Shown: one piece after another, positions 34,225 through 42,780 of the stretch
Layout of the letters: each line of letters starts with the position of its first letter
Position numbering within the stretch: position 1 is the stretch's first letter
Assembly: GCA_033795365.1 (NCBI GenBank)
Contig: JARYGU010000003.1
Span: forward strand, 1 to 64,000
Direction: 5' to 3'
DNA length: 64,000 bases
Source of the DNA: JARYGU01 sp033795365
GTDB taxonomy: Bacteria; Pseudomonadota; Alphaproteobacteria; Rhizobiales; Rhizobiaceae
The notes under the pieces: model-generated
Told to the model about the DNA's origin: nothing
Seen by the model: the letters and a program-made list of their open reading frames with translations, nothing else
The model's database searches: none
Translations under genes and position numbers: made by a program

Positions 34225-34326
34225 GCTCGATATCTCCTTAAAAAACCGCGACGCCCGCTCCGCAGCGCCACCATCCCCAGCTTTCGCAACGGTTCCAATT
34301 GCGCTCGCGAATCGGCACATTATGTT

Positions 34327-35451
34327 TTGCCTGAACTCGACATGGGACAACCGCCTTCCGTGAATACGCCCCTCTCCACGCTGCTTCTTCAATGGTACGA
34401 CCGCCATCACCGCGAGCTCCCCTGGCGGGTCTCGCCGGCCATGGCCGCGCGCCGCATCCGGCCCGATCCCTATCGGGTCTGGCTTTCCGAGGTGATGCTG
34501 CAGCAGACGACGGTGCAGGCGGTGAAGGCCTATTTCACGCTGTTCCTGTCGAAATGGCCGACTGTCGGCGATCTTGCGATGGCGGAGAACGAGGACGTGA
34601 TGAAGGCCTGGGCCGGGCTCGGCTATTACGCCCGGGCGCGCAATCTCAAGAAATGCGCCGAAGCGGTCGCCTTCGAGCATGGCGGCCTGTTTCCGGACAC
34701 CGAGGAGGGATTGAAGCGCCTGCCCGGCATCGGCGACTATACGGCGGCAGCGGTCGCCGCGATCGCCTTCAACCGCCAAAGCGCGGTGCTCGACGGCAAT
34801 GTCGAGCGGGTCGTCTCGCGGCTCCATGCGGTGGAAACGCCGCTGCCGGCGGCCAAGCCGGAGATGCGCGCGCTCGTCGCGGCGGTGACGCCCGGCGACC
34901 GGCCGGGCGATTTCGCGCAAGCCATGATGGACCTCGGCGCGACGATCTGCACGCCGAAGCGGCCGGCCTGCGCGCTCTGTCCGCTGAACGGCGGATGCGA
35001 GGCCTTCGCCGCCCACGATCCGGAGCTCTTCCCGGTGAAGGCCGCAAAGAAGGAAAAGCCGTTGCGGCGCGGCGCGGCATTCGTCGCCGTCGACGATGCG
35101 GGCGCCGTCTATCTCAGAAAACGCGTGGAAAGCGGGCTGCTGGGCGGCATGACGGAGGTTCCGGGCAGCCCCTGGACCGCCCGGATCGACGGCGCCACCG
35201 GGCCTGAAGCCGGTCCCTTTCCGGCAGACTGGCAGGGCTGCGGGTCCGTCACGCATGTGTTCACGCATTTCGAGTTGCATCTTTCGGTATATCGGTCGAG
35301 GGTGCGGCGCGAGGCGGCGGCATGCGGCGGCTGGTGGGAGCCGAAGGAGACGCTTGCCGGCCAGGCGCTGCCCACCGTCATGAAAAAGATAATCAGGCAG
35401 GCCATACCGGATGCCTTCGACAGACCGGACAAGCAGGCAAGGACATCATGA
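34327..35451 (+). CDS. mutY: A/G-specific adenine DNA glycosylase
   Basis: A 374-residue MutY. The catalytic glutamate is E55 in LSEVMLQQT and the catalytic aspartate D156 in VLDGNVERV. The helix-hairpin-helix is LPGIGDYTA (132-140). The iron-sulfur cluster cysteines C208, C215, C218 and C224 have the exact C-x6-C-x2-C-x5-C spacing. The C-terminal NUDIX-like domain (about 250-355) recognises 8-oxoG. The likely start is TTG 34327 or ATG 34342. Its stop overlaps the start of the HAD gene. Confidence 0.96.
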   Translation: MPELDMGQPPSVNTPLSTLLLQWYDRHHRELPWRVSPAMAARRIRPDPYRVWLSEVMLQQTTVQAVKAYFTLFLSKWPTVGDLAMAENEDVMKAWAGLGYYARARNLKKCAEAVAFEHGGLFPDTEEGLKRLPGIGDYTAAAVAAIAFNRQSAVLDGNVERVVSRLHAVETPLPAAKPEMRALVAAVTPGDRPGDFAQAMMDLGATICTPKRPACALCPLNGGCEAFAAHDPELFPVKAAKKEKPLRRGAAFVAVDDAGAVYLRKRVESGLLGGMTEVPGSPWTARIDGATGPEAGPFPADWQGCGSVTHVFTHFELHLSVYRSRVRREAAACGGWWEPKETLAGQALPTVMKKIIRQAIPDAFDRPDKQARTS

Positions 35452-36086
35452 AAACGGAAATCCGCCATATCGTCTTCGACATCGGCCGCGTGCTGATCCA
35501 CTACGATCCGCACATTCCCTATAGCCGCCTCATTCCGGACGAGACGGAGCGCAACTGGTTCTTCGCCAACGTGTGCACGCACGACTGGAACCTGGAGCAG
35601 GACCGCGGCCGCAGATGGGAAGATGCGGAAGCCCTGCTGATCGCCGCGCATCCGGAACGGGAAGAACACATCCGCGCCTTTCGCAAGCACTGGCACGAAA
35701 TGGTGCCGCATGCCTATGACGGCACGGTCGCCATCATGAAGAGGCTTATCGACGAAGGGCGCGACGTGACGATGCTCACCAATTTCGCAGCCGACACCTT
35801 CCGGCAGGCGAAGACGATCTTTCCCTTCCTCGGCCTGCCGCGCGGCGTCACCGTTTCCGGGGAGATCGGGCTCATCAAGCCGGACCGGGCCATCTACGAG
35901 AAACACGCGCACGATTTCGGCCTCGCCCCCGCCCATACGCTCTTCATCGACGACAGCATGGCGAATGTCGAAGGCGCGCGCCTTGCCGGCTGGAACGCCG
36001 TGCACTTTACCGACCCGGAAAAGCTGGGAAGCGATCTTTCCGCCTATGGGCTGGAAGAGGTCACGGAGGCGACGAAGACCGCCTGA
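35448..36086 (+). CDS. HAD-IA family hydrolase (YihX-like)
   Basis: A 212-residue HAD phosphatase. Motif I is FDIGRVLIHYD near residue 10, the variant with G in place of the second Asp found in YihX-type sugar phosphatases; motif II is MLTNF; motif III and IV are KPDRAIYE and LFIDDSMANVEGA. The start overlaps the mutY stop (ATGA), and AAGGA lies 5 bases before it. It acts on a small phosphorylated metabolite that cannot be named. Confidence 0.9.
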   Translation: MKTEIRHIVFDIGRVLIHYDPHIPYSRLIPDETERNWFFANVCTHDWNLEQDRGRRWEDAEALLIAAHPEREEHIRAFRKHWHEMVPHAYDGTVAIMKRLIDEGRDVTMLTNFAADTFRQAKTIFPFLGLPRGVTVSGEIGLIKPDRAIYEKHAHDFGLAPAHTLFIDDSMANVEGARLAGWNAVHFTDPEKLGSDLSAYGLEEVTEATKTA

Positions 36087-36092
36087 CGGCTT

Positions 36093-37196
36093 CTATCCGA
36101 GCAGCCGCACGAGCTCCGCCTGGCGCCGTACGCCGAGCTTCACATAGACCGATTTCAACTGGCTGCGCACCGTCTCGCGGGAGACGCCGTGGAGGGTTGC
36201 GGTCTCGTTGATCGATTTGCCCATGGCGATATTTGCGGCAACCCTCGCCTCGGCCGGCGTCAGACCATGCGAAGCGGCGAGCGCCTGGAGGCGGGCGCAC
36301 GGATCCTCGTGGTTCTGCTCGATCAGCACCGCGACGACGGGTCCGTTCAGGAATTCGCTCATGCTGTCCGACGCCATCCGCACGAACGTGTAGCGGAAGG
36401 GGTTTGCGCGTGTCGCCGAGCGCACGGTGAGCACGGGCTGCGGCGTCGAGCCGCGCTTCAGCAGGGAGCCGAGCACGCCGCGCGCCTGCTCGTCCATGAA
36501 TGCCACGCGACCGGTCGGCGAGATACGGATGCCGCAGCCGTTTTCGATCAGCTTTTGCGCCTCGGCATTCATCAGGCGAACCATGCCGTTTTCCCGGACG
36601 ATCAGGACGCCGACGCCGATCGCCGACAGGAATGCCTTGCTGGCATTTTCCATGGCCTTTGCCACCGGACCCTGCTGGTAGAAGCGAAAGGCGCGCGCAA
36701 GGTGCGGAGAAAGGCGCGTCAGCATCGAGGCCACCTGGCGATTTCGCGTCATGTCCAGGCTCGACGTCAGCGTCGTCACGACGAAGGATTTTCCTTCCTC
36801 GCGCACGACCGTCAGGCCGACGCCGGATTCGCATCTCCTGCGCTGCAGATAGTCGTTGTAGAACTCCGTCTTGCGCAGCGAGTCGGGTTCCAGCATCTGC
36901 TCCGCGACGACGCCTATCCCCACGGGACGGACGGCGGCTCTCGGCATCCATGGATTGATCGCGCCGTAATACCGGTTGAAAAGCTTGAGGTCGGAGGCTT
37001 CCCAGCCGGAACTCAACGCCACGTTCGCATTCGCGACCTGACGGTCCACCACCATGAAGGTGGACTTGCCGTCGGGGAGAAGACCGTTGAGGCGGTCGAG
37101 GAAGGCCGTCCACGGCGCGTGGCCGAGCACGGCGGAATAGATCAATTCCGTCAGCTCCGCTTCCACGTCATATATCGTGTCGGTCAGGCGATCCAA
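36093..37196 (-). CDS. LuxR family transcriptional regulator, paralogue A
   Basis: A 367-residue protein. The C-terminal LuxR helix-turn-helix covers about residues 305-365 (LTPAEARVAANIAMGKSINE through SRETVRSQLKSVYVKLGV). The N-terminal 290 residues form an uncharacterised sensor region, related over its length to the neighbour at 37343-38428 (shared motifs AELTELIYS/ETELTELIYA, YYGAINPW/YYAGINPW, RAFRFYQQ). The start appears to be TTG at 37196, with AGGGCC upstream. The two genes are tandem paralogues; ligand and targets unknown. Confidence 0.87.
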   Translation of the reverse strand: MDRLTDTIYDVEAELTELIYSAVLGHAPWTAFLDRLNGLLPDGKSTFMVVDRQVANANVALSSGWEASDLKLFNRYYGAINPWMPRAAVRPVGIGVVAEQMLEPDSLRKTEFYNDYLQRRRCESGVGLTVVREEGKSFVVTTLTSSLDMTRNRQVASMLTRLSPHLARAFRFYQQGPVAKAMENASKAFLSAIGVGVLIVRENGMVRLMNAEAQKLIENGCGIRISPTGRVAFMDEQARGVLGSLLKRGSTPQPVLTVRSATRANPFRYTFVRMASDSMSEFLNGPVVAVLIEQNHEDPCARLQALAASHGLTPAEARVAANIAMGKSINETATLHGVSRETVRSQLKSVYVKLGVRRQAELVRLLG

Positions 37197-37342
37197 GAAT
37201 CAGGCCCTTCAGTTTCGCCGATACCCCTCCCCGCGTCTCATCGAAGGCGGCGGCAACATAGCACATTTTTCGCACCGGAAGCGCACCGGCCGGAAACGCG
37301 GCGCACCGCGTTGCTTTTCTCATCGACAGGCCGACATGACGG

Positions 37343-38428
37343 TTAGCCGATCAGCCGGACCAGTTCTGCCTGCCTGTTCACCCCGAGCTTGGCATAGACA
37401 TGCTTCAGCTGGCTGCGCACGGTCTCCCGCGAGACGCTGTTCGCGGCGGCGAGCTCGTTGACGGTTTTGCCTTCGGCGATGCCGGCAGCGACTCTCGCCT
37501 CGGCCGGCGTAAGCCCGCAGGCGGCCGAGAGCGCGTCGAGACGCATGCGGGAATCCTCACGCTTTTTCTCGATCAGGATGACGACGGAGGGACCGTTGAG
37601 AAAGTCGCTGATGCCGTCCGATGTGATCCGGACGAAAGTATAACGGTAAGGACCCTCCTGCCCTTCCGGCGACGAGGTCAGGACGGTATGCGGCAGCAGG
37701 TCCCTTCTCAGAAGGAAATCCAGCTTCTCCGCCGAGCCGCTGTCGGAAAACACCAGCCTGCCGGTCGGCGAAAACGTGATGCCGCAGCGTTGCGCGATCA
37801 TCTTTTCCGCCTCGCCGTTCACGAAGCGGATCATGCGGTTTTCGCGCACCAGGACGATCCCCACGGTCGCCGTAGACAACAGGCCCGCGCTTTCTCCCAG
37901 AAACCGCGATGCCGCATCCTGCTGGTAGAACCGGAAGGCGCGGCCGAGATGGGGAGACAGGCGGCTCATCAGATCCGCCACCGGCCGGATCCGCTCCGGC
38001 TCGTCGGAAGAGGTGAACATGCTCAATATGAAGGATTTCTGCGGATCCTTGACAACGACCACGCCCAGCGCGCTTCTTGCTTCCAGCGGCCGCATGAAGT
38101 CGTTGTAGTATTCCGTCTTCATGGTCTCGCGTCTTGGAAGAATATCGTCCGAAATCGTGCCCCGTCCGACCGGATGGTGGCGGACCATGGGAATCCATGG
38201 ATTTATGCCAGCGTAGTAATCGTTGTAATTATCCAGGGTTTCCTGGGTGATATTGGTGCTGAAATTGAAATTCACCGAGGAATTCCGGCTGTCCGCGGCG
38301 ACGAGATGCGTCTTTGCACCCGGCAGCACGGTGTCGAGGCGTTCGAGGAAGCTTATCCAGGGTGCTTCCCCCAGAACACAGGCATAGATCAGCTCGGTGA
38401 GTTCGGTCTCGGAAGAATATGCCCTCAT
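37343..38428 (-). CDS. LuxR family transcriptional regulator, paralogue B
   Basis: A 361-residue protein with the same architecture as its downstream neighbour: an N-terminal sensor region (about 1-290), and a C-terminal LuxR DNA-binding domain containing LTPAEARVAAGIAEGKTVNE and SRETVRSQLKHVYAKLGV. ATG 38428 begins MRAYSSETELTEL, which aligns with the start of the paralogue; upstream extension to 38500 does not. The two genes are 146 bases apart, so they may be separately transcribed. Confidence 0.87.
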   Translation of the reverse strand: MRAYSSETELTELIYACVLGEAPWISFLERLDTVLPGAKTHLVAADSRNSSVNFNFSTNITQETLDNYNDYYAGINPWIPMVRHHPVGRGTISDDILPRRETMKTEYYNDFMRPLEARSALGVVVVKDPQKSFILSMFTSSDEPERIRPVADLMSRLSPHLGRAFRFYQQDAASRFLGESAGLLSTATVGIVLVRENRMIRFVNGEAEKMIAQRCGITFSPTGRLVFSDSGSAEKLDFLLRRDLLPHTVLTSSPEGQEGPYRYTFVRITSDGISDFLNGPSVVILIEKKREDSRMRLDALSAACGLTPAEARVAAGIAEGKTVNELAAANSVSRETVRSQLKHVYAKLGVNRQAELVRLIG

Positions 38429-38524
38429 ATCGTGCACGGATCGCCGTTGAGAATGATTTCCCCTACCACAACCCTGCGGATAGAAGAATACGCAATTCAA
38501 CTGTGTTCGATACGCCGCTTGAGA

Positions 38525-38559
38525 AACGCCCGGAGCCGGTTTTCACGGCTCCGGGCGTT
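38525..38559 (-). terminator. strong terminator hairpin after ccrM
   Basis: AACGCCCGGAGCCG (38525-38538) pairs perfectly with CGGCTCCGGGCGTT (38546-38559) across a seven-base loop. On the minus strand it is followed by TTTCTC. It lies about 70 bases beyond the ccrM stop. Confidence 0.75.
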
Positions 38560-38628
38560 CAGGCTTTCCCCGGGACTGAAGGTACGAAGACCGGAAAAAG
38601 CTGGACCTGACCTGGCAAGACTGGTTGA

Positions 38629-39759
38629 TCAGTCGAGTTTTGCCAAGTCACTTCTTATGACCGTCCGCAATGCATCGATAGGCTTCAGGGATTGCCCGTC
38701 GTCGTAGTGCCAGAAGGTCCAACCGTTGCAGGCGTCAAGGCCCTGGACCTTGGCGCCGAGGCGGTGAATGGAACCGGCTTCGCCGCCCGAAGCGAGCGTT
38801 CCGTCGGCGCGCACGATGGCGCTGTAGCGGCGGCGCGCGTCGGTCAGGACGGCGCCGGGCTTGATGAGGCCGCTCTCGATCAGCGTGTTGAAGGCGACGC
38901 GCGGCTCGGCCTTCTTGCCGCTCAGCACGGAGAGCGTCGCCTTGCCCAGCGGCTCGACGGCCTCGATACGCTCGAGAGCGGCATCGATATAGGCCTGCTC
39001 GCGTTCGATGCCGACGAAGTGGCGGCCGAGGCGCTTGGCGACGGCGCCGGTGGTGCCGGAACCGAAGAACGGGTCGAGCACGACGTCGCCGGGCTTGGAC
39101 GAGGCCATCAGGATGCGGGCGAGGAGCGCTTCCGGCTTCTGCGTCGGATGCACCTTCTTGCCGTCGGCCCCTTTGAGCCGTTCGCCGCCGCTGCAGATGG
39201 GAAAGAGCCAGTCGGAGCGCATCTGCACGTCGTCGTTGGCCGCCTTCATCGCATCGTAGTTGAAGGTGTAGCCCTTGGCCTTGGGGTCGCGGCTCGCCCA
39301 GATCATCGTCTCGTGCGCGTTCTGGAAGCGGCGGCCCTTGAAATTGGGCATCGGATTGGTCTTGCGCCAGACGATGTCGTTGAGGATCCAGAAGCTGAGA
39401 TCCTGCAACGCGGTGCCGACACGGAAGATGTTGTGATAGGAGCCGATCACCCAGATCGTTCCGTTCGGCTTCAGCACGCGCCGGCAGGCGAGCAGCCAGG
39501 CGCGGGTGAAGGCGTCATAGGCCTCGAAGGAGGCGAACTGGTCCCACGCGTCGTCGACCGCATCGACCAGCGACTGGTCCGGCCGGTGCAGCGTGCCGCC
39601 GAGTTGGAGATTGTAGGGCGGATCGGCGAAGATCACGTCCACCGACTGGTCCGGAAGGGCCTCGAGCGCGGCGACGCAATCACCCTTTATGATGGTATCG
39701 ACCCAGCCATTCTGGCGGGGGGAACGGACGACGTCTGCAAGCGGAAGGACAGATGGCAT
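38629..39759 (-). CDS. ccrM: cell-cycle DNA adenine methyltransferase CcrM (GANTC)
   Basis: A 376-residue beta-class N6-adenine methyltransferase: the catalytic DPPY is at residues 46-49 and precedes the SAM-binding DPFFGSGTT (about 230). The C-terminal about 100 residues form the domain specific to CcrM (LIKPGAVLTDARRRYSAIV, GSIHRLGAKVQGLDACNGW). It methylates GANTC and is essential for cell-cycle control in alphaproteobacteria. There is no restriction partner nearby, as expected. I saw no GANTC in the 80 bases upstream. Confidence 0.97.
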   Translation of the reverse strand: MPSVLPLADVVRSPRQNGWVDTIIKGDCVAALEALPDQSVDVIFADPPYNLQLGGTLHRPDQSLVDAVDDAWDQFASFEAYDAFTRAWLLACRRVLKPNGTIWVIGSYHNIFRVGTALQDLSFWILNDIVWRKTNPMPNFKGRRFQNAHETMIWASRDPKAKGYTFNYDAMKAANDDVQMRSDWLFPICSGGERLKGADGKKVHPTQKPEALLARILMASSKPGDVVLDPFFGSGTTGAVAKRLGRHFVGIEREQAYIDAALERIEAVEPLGKATLSVLSGKKAEPRVAFNTLIESGLIKPGAVLTDARRRYSAIVRADGTLASGGEAGSIHRLGAKVQGLDACNGWTFWHYDDGQSLKPIDALRTVIRSDLAKLD

Positions 39760-39905
39760 TTTATACTCGCTGATACGCTTACTCGGAACGGAAACTCATG
39801 GTCCTCATGGTTACCGAAGATGGTTACCAAAGACTGAAAGGATTGAAGAAAAACCGGACCGATCACCGCGTGTGGAAAAAACCGGCGATCGGATAGGATT
39901 GCCTC

Positions 39906-40202
39906 ATGGACAGGAACGAGACGCTCAGCAGACTCCGGGAAAATGCCGACGCCGTACGCCATCTCGGCGCGACCGGCCTTTTCCTGTTCGGATCGACGGC
40001 GCGCAATGAGGCTGAGGACGACAGCGATATCGACCTTTTCATCGACTACGATCCAGAGAGCAGATTCAATGCCTTCGATCTCGTGGGCATCAAGATTTTT
40101 CTCGAAGAGAAAGTCGGCAGGCCCGTCGACATAACGACCCGCGACAGCCTGCATCCGCGATTGCGGGCAAAAATCGAGAACAGCGCCATTCGGGTCTTCT
40201 GA
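39906..40202 (+). CDS. MntA-type minimal nucleotidyltransferase (antitoxin)
   Basis: A 98-residue nucleotidyltransferase fold with the signature GSTARNEAEDDSDIDLFID: G29-S30 and the metal-binding D41 and D43. MntA antitoxins AMPylate HEPN toxins (HepT). The reading frame is complete. The next gene, a HepT-like toxin, starts overlapping its stop codon (TGATG) but is frameshifted. Confidence 0.85.
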   Translation: MDRNETLSRLRENADAVRHLGATGLFLFGSTARNEAEDDSDIDLFIDYDPESRFNAFDLVGIKIFLEEKVGRPVDITTRDSLHPRLRAKIENSAIRVF

Positions 40203-40561
40203 TGGCGCGTGAATTCAGACATGCCATCGACGACATTTTGGAAGCGATTGCGGGTATCCAAACCGCAACGGCGGACAAAACATTTGAAAACTATACAAAT
40301 GATTGGTGTTGCGCCACGCAATCCAACCCGGCATTGAGATGATATCGGAAGCAAGCCGGGCTCTGCCTGCTGAAGTAACATCGACCCGTCCCGAATCCCG
40401 CGGCCCCAGAGTTCGTTCTATCGGCAACGTGCTGCGCCATGAATATCATGCCCTCTCCGGCAAGCTGATATGGGGCGTTGACCGACGAATTGCCTCCGCT
40501 CAAAACAGCGCTGGAAGCGATCAACGCCCAATTCAACGGACGCGAGGGCAGCGTCCGATGA
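40202..40561 (+). pseudogene. frameshifted HEPN toxin (HepT-like, DUF86)
   Basis: From ATG 40202 the frame reads MAREFRHAIDDILEAIAG, a good HepT opening, up to NDW near 40305, where the frame is lost (stop at about 40342). The family sequence resumes one frame over as LRHAIQPGIEMISEASR and GNVLRHEYHALSGKLIWGV, the HEPN catalytic R-x4-6-H region being RHEYH. Near 40480 it returns to the first frame as DELPPLKTALEAINAQF, ending at TGA 40561. Two small indels have therefore broken the toxin, while its antitoxin is intact. Confidence 0.82.
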
Positions 40562-40573
40562 AATTGAACGAAA

Positions 40574-40927
40574 TCACACCACCGTCTCATGATGCCTGCG
40601 GCTGTCGTCCGGCGCTTGATCGCGATCGGACATGCCGTAGTCGCGAATGACCGAGGCGACGCGCAGGCGGTAGTCGGCGAAGATTTCGCCGCGGCCGGCC
40701 TCCTGTGCGGCGCGGTGATGCGGCCCGTTGCGCCATTTCTCCACTGCCTCCTCGTCGCGCCAGAAGGAGAGCGAGAGGAATCTTCCCGGCAGCGCCAGGC
40801 TTTCGAAACGTTCGACGGAGATGAAGCCGTCGATCTTCTCCAGCCGCGGCCTGAGCTTTCCGGCAATGTCGAGATAGGCGGCGCGCTTGCCGAGATAGGG
40901 CGTAACCTCGAAAATGACCGCGATCAT
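40574..40927 (-). CDS. antibiotic biosynthesis monooxygenase (ABM) domain protein
   Basis: A 117-residue dimeric alpha-beta barrel protein: VIFEVTPYLGKRAAYLDIA, GFISVERFES and LSLSFWRDEEAVEKWRN are the typical strands and helix of ABM proteins. Many have no oxygenase activity and bind small aromatic ligands or haem. The start overlaps the NIPSNAP stop by four bases; the two are coupled and probably repressed by the divergent regulator at 41325. Confidence 0.88.
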   Translation of the reverse strand: MIAVIFEVTPYLGKRAAYLDIAGKLRPRLEKIDGFISVERFESLALPGRFLSLSFWRDEEAVEKWRNGPHHRAAQEAGRGEIFADYRLRVASVIRDYGMSDRDQAPDDSRRHHETVV

Positions 40928-41250
40928 CGGACGATCTCCGCATGCGGGCCGGAAACGTTCTTCAGGAAAAGGCGGTCCTCCTTCAGGATGAAGCGCTCGC
41001 GCCTGGCGAACGCGTAATTCTCCGCGCCCAGCGGATCGGCCGCAAGGCGCGCACGATAGGCTTCGTAGGCGGCAAGGCTCTCGATGGTATAGACGCCGTA
41101 GGCTGTGGTGGCCGAGCCCTCGTGCGGGGCGAAATAGCCGACGAGGTCGGCGCCGTTCCTCGGGATCGCCTGCCCCCAGTTGCGGGCATAGGCGGCGAAT
41201 TCCTCTTTCTTGAACGGGTCGATCTCGTAGCGGATGAAACAGGTGATCAT
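40924..41250 (-). CDS. NIPSNAP family protein
   Basis: A 108-residue dimeric alpha-beta barrel protein beginning MITCFIRYEIDPFKKEEFAA and including LVGYFAPHEGSATTAYGVY and LKEDRLFL. NIPSNAP-like proteins are uncharacterised in bacteria. ATG 41250 is preceded by AAGGAG 6 bases upstream, which decides the start. First gene of the NIPSNAP-ABM operon; a perfect 9-bp inverted repeat lies about 50 bases upstream. Confidence 0.87.
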   Translation of the reverse strand: MITCFIRYEIDPFKKEEFAAYARNWGQAIPRNGADLVGYFAPHEGSATTAYGVYTIESLAAYEAYRARLAADPLGAENYAFARRERFILKEDRLFLKNVSGPHAEIVR

Positions 41251-41296
41251 CGGACGGCTCCTTGGTTTGCGACGATCCGTTTTCGCATATTGCATG

Positions 41297-41324
41297 ACTT
41301 CGATGCTTCGATTACCATCGAAGT
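41297..41324. promoter_or_regulatory. perfect inverted repeat, probable operator for both divergent genes
   Basis: ACTTCGATG (41297-41305) and CATCGAAGT (41316-41324) are perfect inverted copies with a 10-base spacer. The right arm ends directly at the ATG of the HTH gene (41325), so binding would cover its start site and control its own expression as well as that of the divergent NIPSNAP-ABM operon. Confidence 0.75.
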
Positions 41325-42047
41325 ATGAAAGAAGGACCGGACATTTCCCAGATCGGGTCGCTGATCGGCGATCCTGCCCGCGCCAACATGCTGACGGCGC
41401 TGATGGGCGGACAGGCGCTGACGGCGACCGAGCTTGCGGGAGCGGCCGGCATCACGCTGCAGACGGCGAGTTCACACCTCGCAAAGCTGGAGGCGGGCGG
41501 CCTCGTCGCCCAGCGCAAGCAGGGGCGCCATCGCTATTTCACGCTTGGCGACGACGAGGTCGGGCTGATGCTCGAAGGGCTGATGGGCTTTGCCGCCAAT
41601 CGCGGCTTCCTGCGCAGCCGCCCTGGGCCCAAGGACCCGGCGCTGCGCAAGGCGCGGGTCTGCTACAATCACCTCGCCGGCGATTTCGGCGTGCGCATGC
41701 TCGACAGGCTGATCGCCGACGGCGACGTGGCGGTCGACGGAGAGGATGCCGCGCTCACCTCCTCCGGCGAGGCGCGCATGGCAACCATCGGCATCGACCT
41801 TGCCGCATTGAAGGGCCAGCGCCGCCCGGTCTGCCGCACCTGCCTCGACTGGAGCGAGCGGCGCTCGCATCTGGCGGGCTCGCTCGGCGAAGCGCTGCTT
41901 GCCCGCTTCATCGAAAACGGCTGGGCGAAGCGCGAGAAGGACAGCCGCGCGATTCGTTTTTCCCCTTCGGGAGAAAAGGCGTTCCTCGATCTGTTCCCGC
42001 TCACGAGCGCATCTCCGGCTAAAACGTCGTCGCCTGAGATGCTCTGA
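41325..42047 (+). CDS. ArsR-type winged-helix regulator with C-terminal extension
   Basis: A 240-residue protein. The first 90 residues are an ArsR-like winged helix (GDPARANMLTALMGG, ITLQTASSHLAKLEAGGL, RHRYFTLGDD). The C-terminal 150 residues are an added domain with CYNHLAGDFGVRMLDRL and CRTCLDWSERRSHLAG, typical of a group of longer bacterial repressors. No ribosome binding site precedes the ATG, because the operator arm occupies that position; translation may be leaderless. Confidence 0.88.
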   Translation: MKEGPDISQIGSLIGDPARANMLTALMGGQALTATELAGAAGITLQTASSHLAKLEAGGLVAQRKQGRHRYFTLGDDEVGLMLEGLMGFAANRGFLRSRPGPKDPALRKARVCYNHLAGDFGVRMLDRLIADGDVAVDGEDAALTSSGEARMATIGIDLAALKGQRRPVCRTCLDWSERRSHLAGSLGEALLARFIENGWAKREKDSRAIRFSPSGEKAFLDLFPLTSASPAKTSSPEML

Positions 42048-42055
42048 CTTTTGTC

Positions 42056-42484
42056 TTACGGGGGCGATCCGATCAGGATTCCCGGATAGCCTTCGCCGGC
42101 GACCTGCGTGCAGAGCTCGGACCATTCGCAGCCGCAGCAGGCCGAGCGGATGCGGCCGTTGCGGAATGCAAGGCGCAGTTTTCCGAGAAATGCCGCATCG
42201 GGAACGATGCGCAGTCCCGGGACGATGGCGGAGCCGATCAGCCCCGCCAGAGCCAGGGCCGCCTCGCGGTCGCGCGCGGCCACGCTTTCGCGGCGGCAAT
42301 GCGGGTTTTCATCGCCAAGCAGCGGCGCGCAGATGTCGTCCGGCCCCTCGACGATTTCGATGTTCTCGCCCGCCGACAGGCGCCCGGCGATGCGGCGGTA
42401 GTTCTCCACGAAGGAGGGCGTGTAGCCCTCCCCCACGAAGGTGAGCATGCATAGCAGGTGGTGGCTGCGCAGGCGGATGGTCAC
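42056..42484 (-). CDS. DUF1284 family protein
   Basis: A 142-residue cysteine-rich protein: it opens TIRLRSHHLLCMLTFVGEGY and contains DDICAPLL, NPHCRRES and a late SACCGCEWSELC, so seven cysteines that could hold a metal or iron-sulfur cluster. The function is unknown. GTG 42484 was chosen because it overlaps the stop of a small upstream ORF (GTGA); an upstream GTG at 42496 is also in frame. Confidence 0.82.
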   Translation of the reverse strand: MTIRLRSHHLLCMLTFVGEGYTPSFVENYRRIAGRLSAGENIEIVEGPDDICAPLLGDENPHCRRESVAARDREAALALAGLIGSAIVPGLRIVPDAAFLGKLRLAFRNGRIRSACCGCEWSELCTQVAGEGYPGILIGSPP

Positions 42485-42600
42485 GGCTCTTCCCACCGCT
42501 GCGCCGCGCGGGGCCGGAGCGCCTTGGGGACCGCGGCCGCAAGCGCCGGCAGGGCGCAGCCGGTGCGGCTTGCGGGCGTATCGTCATTGTCCTTCGTCAT
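42481..42600 (-). CDS. possible small ORF (39 aa) coupled to DUF1284
   Basis: ATG 42600 opens MTKDNDDTPASRTGCALP and ends at a TGA that overlaps the GTG start of the DUF1284 gene. The overlap hints at translational coupling. There are no domains, and the ribosome binding site is weak. Confidence 0.3.
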   Translation of the reverse strand: MTKDNDDTPASRTGCALPALAAAVPKALRPRAAQRWEEP

Positions 42601-42780
42601 GCCGCTACTGATAGAAGGCTCCCGCGCGGCTGTCGAGCACGACGGACCGGCGGACGGCGGCAAAGGTTGAGCTTTCGGCGGCCATCGTATAAATGCCTGC
42701 TGACGATCACGAGCATCGCCCTCCTTCCGGCCGGATGCCGCGCCGGAGCGATGCGCCTTTCTCCCGAAGGAACAGCTTTC

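Noticed and set aside
33739..35280. 513-codon minus-strand frame
   Set aside because: Only the last 161 codons, with their own ribosome binding site, look real; the rest is antisense to mutY.
38629..39759. Restriction-modification system
   Set aside because: The methyltransferase is the orphan CcrM type with its specific C-terminal domain, and there is no endonuclease gene nearby.
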